From DATBWZ01 sp036514535 (GTDB lineage Bacteria > JAMCPX01 > DATBWZ01): 5,943 nt of DNA. The DNA lies in assembly GCA_036514535.1 (NCBI GenBank), contig DATBWZ010000013.1, forward strand, positions 1 through 5,943, written 5' to 3'. The notes below the pieces were generated by a model. That model searched no databases. It saw nothing but the letters and a program-made list of their open reading frames with translations, and was not told where the DNA came from. The translations under genes were made by a program, and so were the position numbers. Positions 1 through 5,402 of the stretch are shown here, piece after piece. Numbering within the stretch: position 1 is the stretch's first letter; each line of letters begins with the position of its first letter.

Positions 1-570
1 CTCGCCCTTCTGAGCGAGTTTCTCAATTATTGGTCCGCCGGGATATCCGAATCCAAGGAGTTTTGCAACCTTGTCAAATGCTTCCCCGGCAGCATCGTCC
101 AATGTGCGGCCGAGAAGATCAAACCGTTGAAAACTCTTAACATGATACAGGCTGGTATGCCCTCCGGATACCACAAGAGCGAGAAACGGAAAATCAATAT
201 TCTCTGTAAGTATAACTGCTGCGATGTGCGCTTCAACATGGTTTATGCCGACAAGGGGTTTTTTCCATGCGTATGCCAGCGATTTTGCAAAAGAGAGTCC
301 TACGAAAATGGAGCCAATGAGTCCGGGACCGTTTACCACAGCAATTCCGTCAATCTCTTCCGGAGTTACGGCGGCATCCTTCATTGCGGATTCTACAACC
401 GGTTGTATCACCTCGAGCTGTTTCCTGGAGGCGATCTCAGGTATCACGCCTCCGTATCTGGAATGTAATTCAGCCTGAGAGGAGACGATGTTTGAGAGGA
501 CGCTCTTCCCATTCTCAACCACTGCCGCCGCAGTCTCATCACAGGATGTCTCAATGCCGAGTATTTTCAT
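1..570 (-). CDS. tsaD: tRNA N6-threonylcarbamoyladenosine synthase catalytic subunit TsaD, N-terminal part (3' end beyond window)
   Basis: TsaD (Gcp/Kae1/YgjD) transfers the threonylcarbamoyl group from threonylcarbamoyl-AMP to A37 of ANN-decoding tRNAs, with TsaB and TsaE, in the cytosol. The first 190 codons are present and open to the window edge; complete proteins are usually about 330-350 residues. Seen: N-terminal ASKHA phosphate-loop motif GIETSCDET (residues 5-13), SRYGGVIPEIASR (37-49), the metal-binding pair in NHVEAHIAA (His111 and His115, the same numbers as in E. coli), VSGGHTSL (134-141), and DDAAGEAFDKVAKLLG followed by YPGGP (158-180). These are diagnostic of the family. The ATG directly follows the cpoB TAA with no gap and no good Shine-Dalgarno sequence, which implies translational coupling to the tol-pal operon. 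Nothing appears broken in the visible part. TsaB, TsaE and TsaC are not in the window. Confidence 0.96.
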   Translation of the reverse strand, partial: MKILGIETSCDETAAAVVENGKSVLSNIVSSQAELHSRYGGVIPEIASRKQLEVIQPVVESAMKDAAVTPEEIDGIAVVNGPGLIGSIFVGLSFAKSLAYAWKKPLVGINHVEAHIAAVILTENIDFPFLALVVSGGHTSLYHVKSFQRFDLLGRTLDDAAGEAFDKVAKLLGFGYPGGPIIEKLAQKGE

Positions 571-1311
571 TTATTTCAACTGCGCCAGCTTTCGTTTTGC
601 CATATGTGCCTGTTCGGATTTAGGATATTCATTAACGACACGCTGGAAGAATACTTTTGACTCCTTTTTTCTCTTCAGTTCAAGAAAAGCCATGCCTGCT
701 TTTAACAATGCTGCCGGCCTCTTGGGACTGGACGGATATTTTTCTATTACAATGCCATATTCATCAATAGCAGCGAGGTAATTCCCTTCAGAATAATAGC
801 ATTCGCCTGCCCAGTAATGAGCATTATCTATATATTTGCCGTTTGGAAAGGTTTCAATTATGGATTTAAATGTTTCCTTCGCCTTCTGGTAATCTTTTGA
901 ATTATACGCGGTCAATCCCTGTTTGTAGATAGACTCTTCGTCCGGTGGTTTTTCCTGAGCTTTTTTGAGGTCGTCCTGGATTGAGCTTAGTATATCCTTG
1001 ACAGCTTCAAGTTCCTTTTTTGTCGCCTCATCAGCATGCCCAAGTTCTTCTATTTCTCCCTGAAGCTGCATAATTTTCGCTTTTGTTTCCTCAAGATTCA
1101 TCAGCAAATCTGCCTGGTTTGTTCTGAGGTCTTCTAACCCCTTCTCAGTCTCGCCACCGAGGGCCTTCAGCTCATTCTCCTTAAGTGCGGCAACGCTTTC
1201 GTTTGCATCTTTTATATCACGGCGCAATTTCTGCACCTCCCACACCGTAGCGCAGGAAGTGAATGATGATATTATAGAAAAAACCAATAACCAGGTATGC
1301 GATATCTTCAT
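571..1311 (-). CDS. cpoB: Tol-Pal system protein CpoB/YbgF: coiled coil plus TPR protein, predicted lipoprotein
   Basis: CpoB (YbgF) is the periplasmic TPR protein that, in E. coli, binds TolA and coordinates outer-membrane constriction with PBP1B-driven septal wall synthesis. This 246-residue copy has the family layout: an N-terminal export signal, a charged coiled-coil region (about residues 24-120), then about three TPR-like repeats (about 125-246) with motifs such as YNSKDYQKAKETF, AHYWAGECYYSEGNYLAAI and the final AHMAKRKLAQLK. The signal ends in FTSC (Cys20, Ala21 at +2), a plausible lipobox, so it may be lipid-anchored to the outer membrane, unlike soluble E. coli CpoB. The start at 1311 was chosen because it gives this signal peptide and lies 1 nt after the pal stop; an upstream in-frame start at 1401 would add 30 polar residues overlapping pal. 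There is no clear Shine-Dalgarno, so coupling to pal is likely. Confidence 0.93.
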   Translation of the reverse strand: MKISHTWLLVFSIISSFTSCATVWEVQKLRRDIKDANESVAALKENELKALGGETEKGLEDLRTNQADLLMNLEETKAKIMQLQGEIEELGHADEATKKELEAVKDILSSIQDDLKKAQEKPPDEESIYKQGLTAYNSKDYQKAKETFKSIIETFPNGKYIDNAHYWAGECYYSEGNYLAAIDEYGIVIEKYPSSPKRPAALLKAGMAFLELKRKKESKVFFQRVVNEYPKSEQAHMAKRKLAQLK

Positions 1312-1312
1312 G

Positions 1313-2068
1313 TCATTTTTCAATAATAACAAATTCAGCCCTTCTGTTTTTAGCCCAGGCTTCTTCGCTCTGCTGTGCGTCAACCGGGAATTCCTCGCCA
1401 TAACTTATAGTAGAAAGCCTCTCTGGGGCTATTCCCATCTGCACGAGATAACTTTTTATGTTCTCAGCCCGCCTTGAACCCAGCGCAAGGTTGTATTCTT
1501 CCGTTCCGCGCTCATCGCAATGCCCCTCAATGAGCACATGAATTTTCTGCATTTCTTCCAGCCATTCGGCATTTTCTTTCAATATATCTTTTGCATCCTG
1601 TGTAAGAATATAACTGTCAAAATTAAAATGTATCACCTTGAGGCTTTTTACTTTTATACCTTCCCCAAGCGCTCCTTTCTCCCCTGTTTTTTCCTCTTCA
1701 GGAATCTCGGTTAGACTTGGTTCCTTGAACCTCACTTCCTCCTGCGCTGGCGGAGTTTCTTTTTGTTTTTGAGTTTTTCTTTTGAGCGCCAGCTCCCTTG
1801 CAAGATCCGCGCGCTCCTTTGCAGAGATAGCAGATTGTTTTGAATCCTTGAACTTTTTTTCCTCCGACTGGGCAATTGCCTTGGCAAGCATCTCTTCTGC
1901 GCTTTGGAATTCATCAGGCGCATAAGTCGGAGCTTCTGCAGCTTTTGCAGCATTAATTGCCTCTTTTGCGGCATCAATCTCCTTGCCGGGTCTCTTTGGA
2001 CACCCGGTAAAAATTACGGCGGCAACCATTATCAGCAAGAACTCAAATAACAATTTGTTTCTCTTCAT
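1313..2068 (-). CDS. pal: Peptidoglycan-associated lipoprotein Pal with an N-terminal DUF4398-like helical segment
   Basis: Pal anchors the outer membrane to peptidoglycan and is the terminal partner of TolB and TolA. The 251-residue protein starts with a lipoprotein signal, lipobox FTGC with Cys23. The C-terminal OmpA-like domain (about 140-251) contains VIHFNFDS (145-152), EGHCDERGTEEYNLALG (181-197), SRRAENIKSYL and a terminal KNRRAEFVI. Asp185 and Arg200 sit 15 residues apart, as do the diaminopimelate-binding Asp271 and Arg286 of Acinetobacter OmpA. E. coli Pal has only a short linker before this domain and 173 residues in total. Here about 30-95 is an Ala/Lys/Glu-rich stretch (KAAEAPTYAPDEFQSAEEML, then SAISAKERADLA) resembling DUF4398, followed by a charged low-complexity linker (about 96-135). 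It is preceded by the strongest Shine-Dalgarno in the operon, fitting an abundant lipoprotein. Confidence 0.96.
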   Translation of the reverse strand: MKRNKLLFEFLLIMVAAVIFTGCPKRPGKEIDAAKEAINAAKAAEAPTYAPDEFQSAEEMLAKAIAQSEEKKFKDSKQSAISAKERADLARELALKRKTQKQKETPPAQEEVRFKEPSLTEIPEEEKTGEKGALGEGIKVKSLKVIHFNFDSYILTQDAKDILKENAEWLEEMQKIHVLIEGHCDERGTEEYNLALGSRRAENIKSYLVQMGIAPERLSTISYGEEFPVDAQQSEEAWAKNRRAEFVIIEK

Positions 2069-2073
2069 GTTTT

Positions 2074-2081
2074 CACCTCCT
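2074..2081 (-). promoter_or_regulatory. Strong ribosome binding site for pal
   Basis: Reading the minus strand, AGGAGGTG lies 5 nt before the pal ATG (AGGAGGTGAAAACATG). It matches the anti-Shine-Dalgarno consensus perfectly and fixes the pal start. It fills most of the 22-nt tolB-pal gap. It is far stronger than any other ribosome binding site in the operon, so pal can probably be translated at a higher rate than its neighbours from the shared transcript. Confidence 0.9.
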
Positions 2082-2090
2082 GTAGATATT

Positions 2091-3452
2091 CTATCTCGTA
2101 CTTATTTTAAATTCAATAACAGGAGACCATGCAGGGCCTGTTTCGTCATAGGGGGTTTTTGTCAGCCTCCTGAGATATTTACCGGTTATTGATGTGATGT
2201 AAAGTTCTGAATTGCCGTCCCTGGTGGAGTTGAAGAGGATGTGCCTGCTGTCCGGTGCCCAGGATGGATTTTCGTCGCTTCCCGGCCCGTTTGTAATCTG
2301 AAACGATTCGCTGCCATCCGGCTTCATCGCGAATATCTTGAAATTGATATTATCTGCCGCCATGCGACTGAAGACGATCCTCTTCCCGTCAGGGGACCAG
2401 CGGGGAGAAGCATTATACTTGCCCTCAAAGGTAAGCCTCTTTACATTGCTTCCGTCAGAATTCATCACAAACACCTGTGGTGTGCCGGAGCGGTCTGAAA
2501 CAAACGCAACCTGTTTGCCATCAGGGGAAAAAGCCGGAGAAACATCAATCCCCCACGAGTGGGTTATCTGAGTAAGGCTTCCGGATCCGATGTCCATTAT
2601 ATAGATCTCCGGGTTTCCGTTCTGGCTGAGCGTGAGGGCGATTCTCTTTCCATCAGGAGCAAAAACACCGCTTATATTCAGCCCCTCCCTTTTGGAAACT
2701 GTAAACATTTTCCCATTTATAAAATCATAGAGATAGAGATCGGGATTTCTTCTCAGATAAGATGTGAACAAAATCTGCGTTCCTCCTGGATTCCAGGAAG
2801 GAGATACAACAGCGGAACGGTGGTTTGTAATTCTGCGGATGTTTGTCCCGTCAATGTCCATTATATACATTTCCTTTTTTCCGGCAGCATTTGAGATAAA
2901 AGCTATTTTTGTCTCCATGAAGCTATCTGTGCCTGTAAACGCTTTTATTACATCATTTGCTATCCTGTGTGCAAGATATTTTGCGCTTGAGAGGGGACAT
3001 TCGTATGTCTTGCCAAGGAGGAGTTCTCCGTTCAGAACGTCAAAAAGCCTAACCAGCACCTTCATATCTGTCCCGGTAACCCAGTACCCGGTTTTAAGGA
3101 GCGCCTCAGAGCCGATTACGGACCACTGCGTGAAATTGATATTTTCCCTCTGCATTAACTCTTGAGATGGCTGTTCAAGAAAAGCCTTCTCATCAATCTG
3201 CGCAAAAAGCCCGCTCAGGTCCAGATCGTTCCTGAGCGTGTCAAGATAAAATTTTACAGAATCGCTGTCTTCAGACCCCTCTGACATCTGAATGGGAGAC
3301 TGGACTGCAATGGCGATTCTTTTTGCCTCCGGCGATTCAATGTCAATGTAAACCTTGGCAATGGCAAAAATGGAGAGAAATGAAAAAAATGCGACAAACA
3401 ACGGTGTTAACTTTCCTCCACATATTTTTCGTGTAAAATGAAAGAACTCCAT
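2091..3452 (-). CDS. tolB: Tol-Pal system beta-propeller protein TolB
   Basis: TolB is a periplasmic protein that binds either Pal or TolA and switches Pal between free and peptidoglycan-bound states. The 453-residue product (E. coli about 430) has a basic N-terminus, a hydrophobic run from about 15 to 31 and a signal peptidase I site AIA at 30-32. The N-terminal alpha/beta domain (about 33-175) includes FYLDTLRNDLDLSGLF (68-83) and YWVTGTDMKVLVRLFDVLNG (123-142), both typical of TolB. A C-terminal propeller follows, with PD40-type blade motifs SWNPGG, VFAPDG, AFSPDG, RWSPDG, SWAPDS and AWSP. Their Pro residues fall at 222, 266, 310, 354, 400 and 444, a period of 44 residues with one 46-residue step, giving six blades. 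The ATG overlaps the tolA-like stop by one base (TGATG), so translation is probably coupled. Only weak GGAG and AGGA ribosome binding sites lie upstream. Confidence 0.97.
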   Translation of the reverse strand: MEFFHFTRKICGGKLTPLFVAFFSFLSIFAIAKVYIDIESPEAKRIAIAVQSPIQMSEGSEDSDSVKFYLDTLRNDLDLSGLFAQIDEKAFLEQPSQELMQRENINFTQWSVIGSEALLKTGYWVTGTDMKVLVRLFDVLNGELLLGKTYECPLSSAKYLAHRIANDVIKAFTGTDSFMETKIAFISNAAGKKEMYIMDIDGTNIRRITNHRSAVVSPSWNPGGTQILFTSYLRRNPDLYLYDFINGKMFTVSKREGLNISGVFAPDGKRIALTLSQNGNPEIYIMDIGSGSLTQITHSWGIDVSPAFSPDGKQVAFVSDRSGTPQVFVMNSDGSNVKRLTFEGKYNASPRWSPDGKRIVFSRMAADNINFKIFAMKPDGSESFQITNGPGSDENPSWAPDSRHILFNSTRDGNSELYITSITGKYLRRLTKTPYDETGPAWSPVIEFKISTR

Positions 3453-4204
3453 CAGAATATTATTCCTATCTCCAGGGTCTTATCGGGCATCTCAGACGGC
3501 ATAGCGGGAAGTGGATTTGCTTTATTCACAGCCCTTAGAGCTGCCCGGTCGTAGTATATGTTCCCTGAACTCTGTTCGGTCCAGACCTTTTCAATATTTC
3601 CATCCCTGTTAACTTTTATTCCAATGATTGTTCTTAATTTTTTTGCCTCAAGAACCATAGATTCAGGAAGCACCCAGGCGTCCTTTATCCGTTTCTCCAC
3701 ATCATCGTAATACCTTTTGGATGCACCTGATAGTGTTGCCCCTGTCACAATATCATCGGATGCCCCGGCAGACTGCGCGCCGGATGAGGTTGACGATAGT
3801 TCCTTCCTTACATTTTTCAGCATTGCAAGGATCTCCCCGCCATCCTCTGCGCCTGTTTTCTTTGTTTCTGTCTTTGTTGTTTTGTTTTTTTCCTTCTTTG
3901 CCGCCTTATCTTTTGTTGCGGTTTTCTCCTTTTTTTCTGAGACTGTTTTTCCCTTGGTTTTCTCCGCTGCCGGCGCCGGAAGTGGGATAATCTTTTCTTC
4001 CGGTTCTACTTTGGAATCCCGAGATTTTTGGGGCGGAATAGGAATGGACCTGAGGCTAACCCTGTAGATGCCTTCGGGATAAGTCCCCCTGTTGTTTGGA
4101 GAAGAGAACAGTACCAGAAACAGAAATGCTATATGTATTATAATTGATACCTGGATGTATTTTTTGAAACCGGATTCCAATCTTAACACACTGACATGTC
4201 TCAA
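3452..4204 (-). CDS. tolA: TolA/TonB-family periplasm-spanning energy transducer, probably the operon's TolA
   Basis: This 250-residue protein should carry the force of the TolQ-TolR motor across the periplasm to TolB and Pal. It has one N-terminal membrane anchor (about 16-35) with the Ser20-x3-His24 motif (SIIIH) that TolA and TonB use to contact TolQ or ExbB. A Pro-rich stretch follows (about 54-82, IPIPPQ and PLPAPA), then a Lys/Thr/Glu-rich spacer (about 83-120). The C-terminal TonB/TolA-type domain (about 165-250) shows YYDDVEKRIKDAW, GIKVNRDGNIEKVW, DRAALRAVNKANPLP and a terminal EIGIIF. E. coli TolA is 421 residues, so the spacer here is short, and the Pro-rich part recalls TonB. Position between tolR and tolB favours TolA function. 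The start is TTG: no in-frame ATG exists before the hydrophobic segment, and AAGGAA lies 6 nt upstream. A GTG at codon 6 is the alternative. Confidence 0.88.
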   Translation of the reverse strand: MRHVSVLRLESGFKKYIQVSIIIHIAFLFLVLFSSPNNRGTYPEGIYRVSLRSIPIPPQKSRDSKVEPEEKIIPLPAPAAEKTKGKTVSEKKEKTATKDKAAKKEKNKTTKTETKKTGAEDGGEILAMLKNVRKELSSTSSGAQSAGASDDIVTGATLSGASKRYYDDVEKRIKDAWVLPESMVLEAKKLRTIIGIKVNRDGNIEKVWTEQSSGNIYYDRAALRAVNKANPLPAMPSEMPDKTLEIGIIF

Positions 4205-4206
4205 TA

Positions 4207-4626
4207 TTATTTCCTTGCCTTTTCGGGCGGTAAGGTTATAAGTCCCACATCTACAATTCCAGCAAGCCGGACTTCTCCAAGGACCTTCATAACAAAGCCA
4301 TACTGGGCTCCGCTGTCAGCCTTTACATAAACTTCCTTGTTTTTTCTTGTCTTAATTATTGCGGAAAGCTTTTCGGCAAGGTTGTCAATGGGGATCTTTG
4401 TTGAGTTGATATAAATCTCTTCCTTTTTTGAGATGGTCAGAATGAATGTCTCCTCGGTGTTCTCCATTGATTTTGCGGATACTTTCGGGAGATCGACATT
4501 GATGCCTTCCTGCATCAGCGGGGCCGTCACCATGAAGATAATGAGCAGCACGAGCATTACATCCACAAAGGGTGTAACGTTTATCTCTGCCATGCCGGAT
4601 CTTGATTTTCTATTCGGGACTATCAT
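4207..4626 (-). CDS. tolR: Biopolymer transport protein TolR (ExbD/TolR family)
   Basis: TolR is the small motor subunit that works with TolQ to convert proton flow into movement of TolA. It is an inner-membrane protein with a periplasmic C-terminal domain. The 139-residue product has a short basic cytoplasmic start, the signature EINVTPFVDVMLVLLIIFMV (14-33) with the essential membrane Asp at position 22 (E. coli TolR Asp23), and one transmembrane helix (about 18-37). The periplasmic domain follows, with INVDLP (42-47) and the family's closing segment YVKADSGAQYGFVM through AGIVDVGLITLP. Length matches the family. The ATG at 4626 follows tolQ after 29 nt; no good Shine-Dalgarno is visible, and an in-frame stop at 4650-4648 limits upstream extension. 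Neighbouring tolQ and tolB favour TolR over ExbD. Confidence 0.95.
   Translation of the reverse strand: MIVPNRKSRSGMAEINVTPFVDVMLVLLIIFMVTAPLMQEGINVDLPKVSAKSMENTEETFILTISKKEEIYINSTKIPIDNLAEKLSAIIKTRKNKEVYVKADSGAQYGFVMKVLGEVRLAGIVDVGLITLPPEKARK
4211..4216 (-). promoter_or_regulatory. Ribosome binding site supporting the TTG start of the tolA-like gene
   Basis: On the minus strand AAGGAA lies 6 nt before the TTG at 4204, inside the last codons of tolR. It supports initiation at this TTG over the GTG five codons later. The only nearby ATG (4197-4195) is out of frame and runs into a stop within a few codons. Confidence 0.6.
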
Positions 4627-4655
4627 TTTAATTGCATCGGGACATTTTTACATTT

Positions 4656-5333
4656 TCAGAAAATATGCCTCTGTGTTATATTAAGAAATTCTGCAGAAAA
4701 AGCATCCATCTGAGATATGAATACCCTGATGCGGTTCAGAAAAAAATTGTATGCCACAACCGCTGGTATGGCTGCAAACAGACCCATCGCTGTTGCGATA
4801 AGGGCCTCTGAGATTCCCGGAGCAACAACACTGAGACTTGCAGATCCGGCATGCCCAATGCTGTGAAAGGCTTCCATTATTCCCCAGACGGTTCCGAAAA
4901 GCCCTACGAAGGGAGCTGCGCTCGCTGTGGATGCCAGAAATGTAAGGTGCGATTCAAGCCGTGCTTCCTCCTCAGCCTTAACTGAGGCAATGCAACGCTC
5001 AATATTCTCAATTCCGTTAACCGAAAAGTCTTCTTTTGGGTCAGGATTTGACGATTTTTTATATTTCATTATCTCTTCGTATGCCGAGATAAATATCTGC
5101 GCCAGAGGGCTTTTGAGGAGGGTTTTTGATTTTTCGTAGATATTCTCAAACCGCCTGTCTTCCCAGAAGAGTTCAAGAAATATTTCAGAATCCCTGTTTG
5201 TCCTGCGGAACGAGAGGTATTTAAAGAGTATTATCGCCCAGGCATAGACTGATGTTCCGAGCAGGAGAAGAAGCACAAATTTCACCATCCAGCCTGCATT
5301 CCCGACAATTGCCCATAAACTTGCGTTTCCCAT
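4656..5333 (-). CDS. tolQ: Tol-Pal motor protein TolQ (ExbB/TolQ/MotA family)
   Basis: TolQ forms the pentameric inner-membrane stator around TolR and channels protons to drive TolA. The 225-residue product shows the three-helix topology of the family: helix 1 about 16-38, a cytoplasmic loop rich in charged residues (about 42-128), helix 2 about 130-155 and helix 3 about 170-197. Motifs are AAPFVGLFGTVWGIMEAF (139-156) and VVAPGISEALIATAMGLFAA (169-188). Thr148 and Thr181 are 33 residues apart, matching the pore-lining Thr145 and Thr178 of E. coli TolQ. The ATG at 5333 gives the same distance to helix 1 (VKF at 17-19) as E. coli. It is the first gene of the operon. No Shine-Dalgarno is visible before the ATG, and the predicted promoter lies so close that the leader may be only a few bases. 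Confidence 0.96.
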   Translation of the reverse strand: MGNASLWAIVGNAGWMVKFVLLLLLGTSVYAWAIILFKYLSFRRTNRDSEIFLELFWEDRRFENIYEKSKTLLKSPLAQIFISAYEEIMKYKKSSNPDPKEDFSVNGIENIERCIASVKAEEEARLESHLTFLASTASAAPFVGLFGTVWGIMEAFHSIGHAGSASLSVVAPGISEALIATAMGLFAAIPAVVAYNFFLNRIRVFISQMDAFSAEFLNITQRHIF

Positions 5334-5340
5334 TGTTATT

Positions 5341-5359
5341 TTTAATTTAGATAATTAAA
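5341..5359. repeat. Inverted repeat TTTAATT-N5-AATTAAA over the tolQ -10 box
   Basis: A perfect 7-bp inverted repeat (TTTAATT, spacer TAGAT, AATTAAA) spans 5341-5359 and covers the predicted tolQ -10 element. Its symmetry and position would suit an operator for a dimeric regulator. Both arms are pure A/T in an AT-rich spacer, so chance is a serious alternative. Confidence 0.4.
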
Positions 5360-5372
5360 GCGAAATAGTCAA
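5344..5372 (-). promoter_or_regulatory. Predicted sigma70-type promoter for the tol-pal operon
   Basis: On the minus strand a -35 box TTGACT (5372-5367, five of six to consensus) and a -10 box TAAATT (5349-5344, four of six) are separated by 17 bp, the optimal spacing. Transcription would start near 5337, only about four bases before the tolQ ATG at 5333. It is the only plausible promoter I see upstream of the operon. The region is AT-rich, so a chance -10 match is possible, but the -35 match and spacing are good. Confidence 0.55.
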
Positions 5373-5386
5373 GAATATTGGATATG

Positions 5387-5395
5387 TGATAAAAT
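5387..5395 (+). promoter_or_regulatory. Predicted extended -10 promoter for the nuclease gene
   Basis: TGATAAAAT matches the extended -10 form TGnTATAAT, with TG in the correct place and five of six bases in the hexamer (TAAAAT). No -35 box is seen at 16-18 bp, as expected for extended -10 promoters. The predicted start of transcription is about 5402, adjacent to the ATG at 5403, so the mRNA may be leaderless. Confidence 0.4.
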
Positions 5396-5402
5396 ATTTT
5401 TA

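Larger units (their letters stand above)
5334..5402. other. Divergent intergenic regulatory region between tolQ and the nuclease gene
   Basis: This 69-bp AT-rich spacer is the only real intergenic region in the window. It holds predicted promoters for both divergent genes, a 19-bp inverted repeat (5341-5359) and a 10-bp palindrome AAAATATTTT (5391-5400). Neither flanking start codon has a Shine-Dalgarno sequence. There is no room for a separate long leader or riboswitch on either side. Confidence 0.8.

Noticed and set aside
127..623. Several overlapping plus-strand open frames opposite tsaD and the end of cpoB.
   Set aside because: They lie wholly antisense to well-supported genes, show no family motifs, and have no clear ribosome binding sites.
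571..1401. Longer version of cpoB starting at 1401, adding 30 residues.
   Set aside because: The extra part overlaps the end of pal, is polar and basic, and would bury the signal peptide. The start at 1311 gives a proper signal sequence and 1-nt spacing from pal.
1846..1862. A-AAA-AAG slippery heptamer in the pal frame (codons Glu-Lys-Lys), like a -1 frameshift site.
   Set aside because: The -1 frame has no recognisable product and reaches a stop in the following linker. Such heptamers are expected by chance in Lys-rich genes, and a similar one occurs in cpoB.
1732..1977. Open frame of 81 codons on the minus strand inside pal.
   Set aside because: It is the +1 shadow frame of the Ala/Lys/Glu-rich pal region; the product is a Lys/Arg/Gln-rich low-complexity string with no family likeness.
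2241..3165. Plus-strand open frames opposite tolB.
   Set aside because: They are antisense shadows of the propeller and N-terminal domain codons, and their products are unlike any known family.
3455..3465. Palindrome GAATATTATTC just upstream of the tolB start.
   Set aside because: It lies inside the tolA-like coding sequence, is too short and AT-rich to be a convincing hairpin, and has no matching copy elsewhere in the operon.
3717..4067. Plus-strand frame of 116 codons rich in Phe, Ser and Val that looks membrane-like.
   Set aside because: It is the antisense of the Lys/Glu-rich tolA spacer; AAA/GAA codons read backwards give Phe and Leu, which mimics a membrane protein.
4627..4655. Tiny start-stop units in the tolQ-tolR gap, including ATGTAA.
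   Set aside because: An AT-rich 29-nt gap gives these by chance; none has a ribosome binding site and no attenuation structure is visible.
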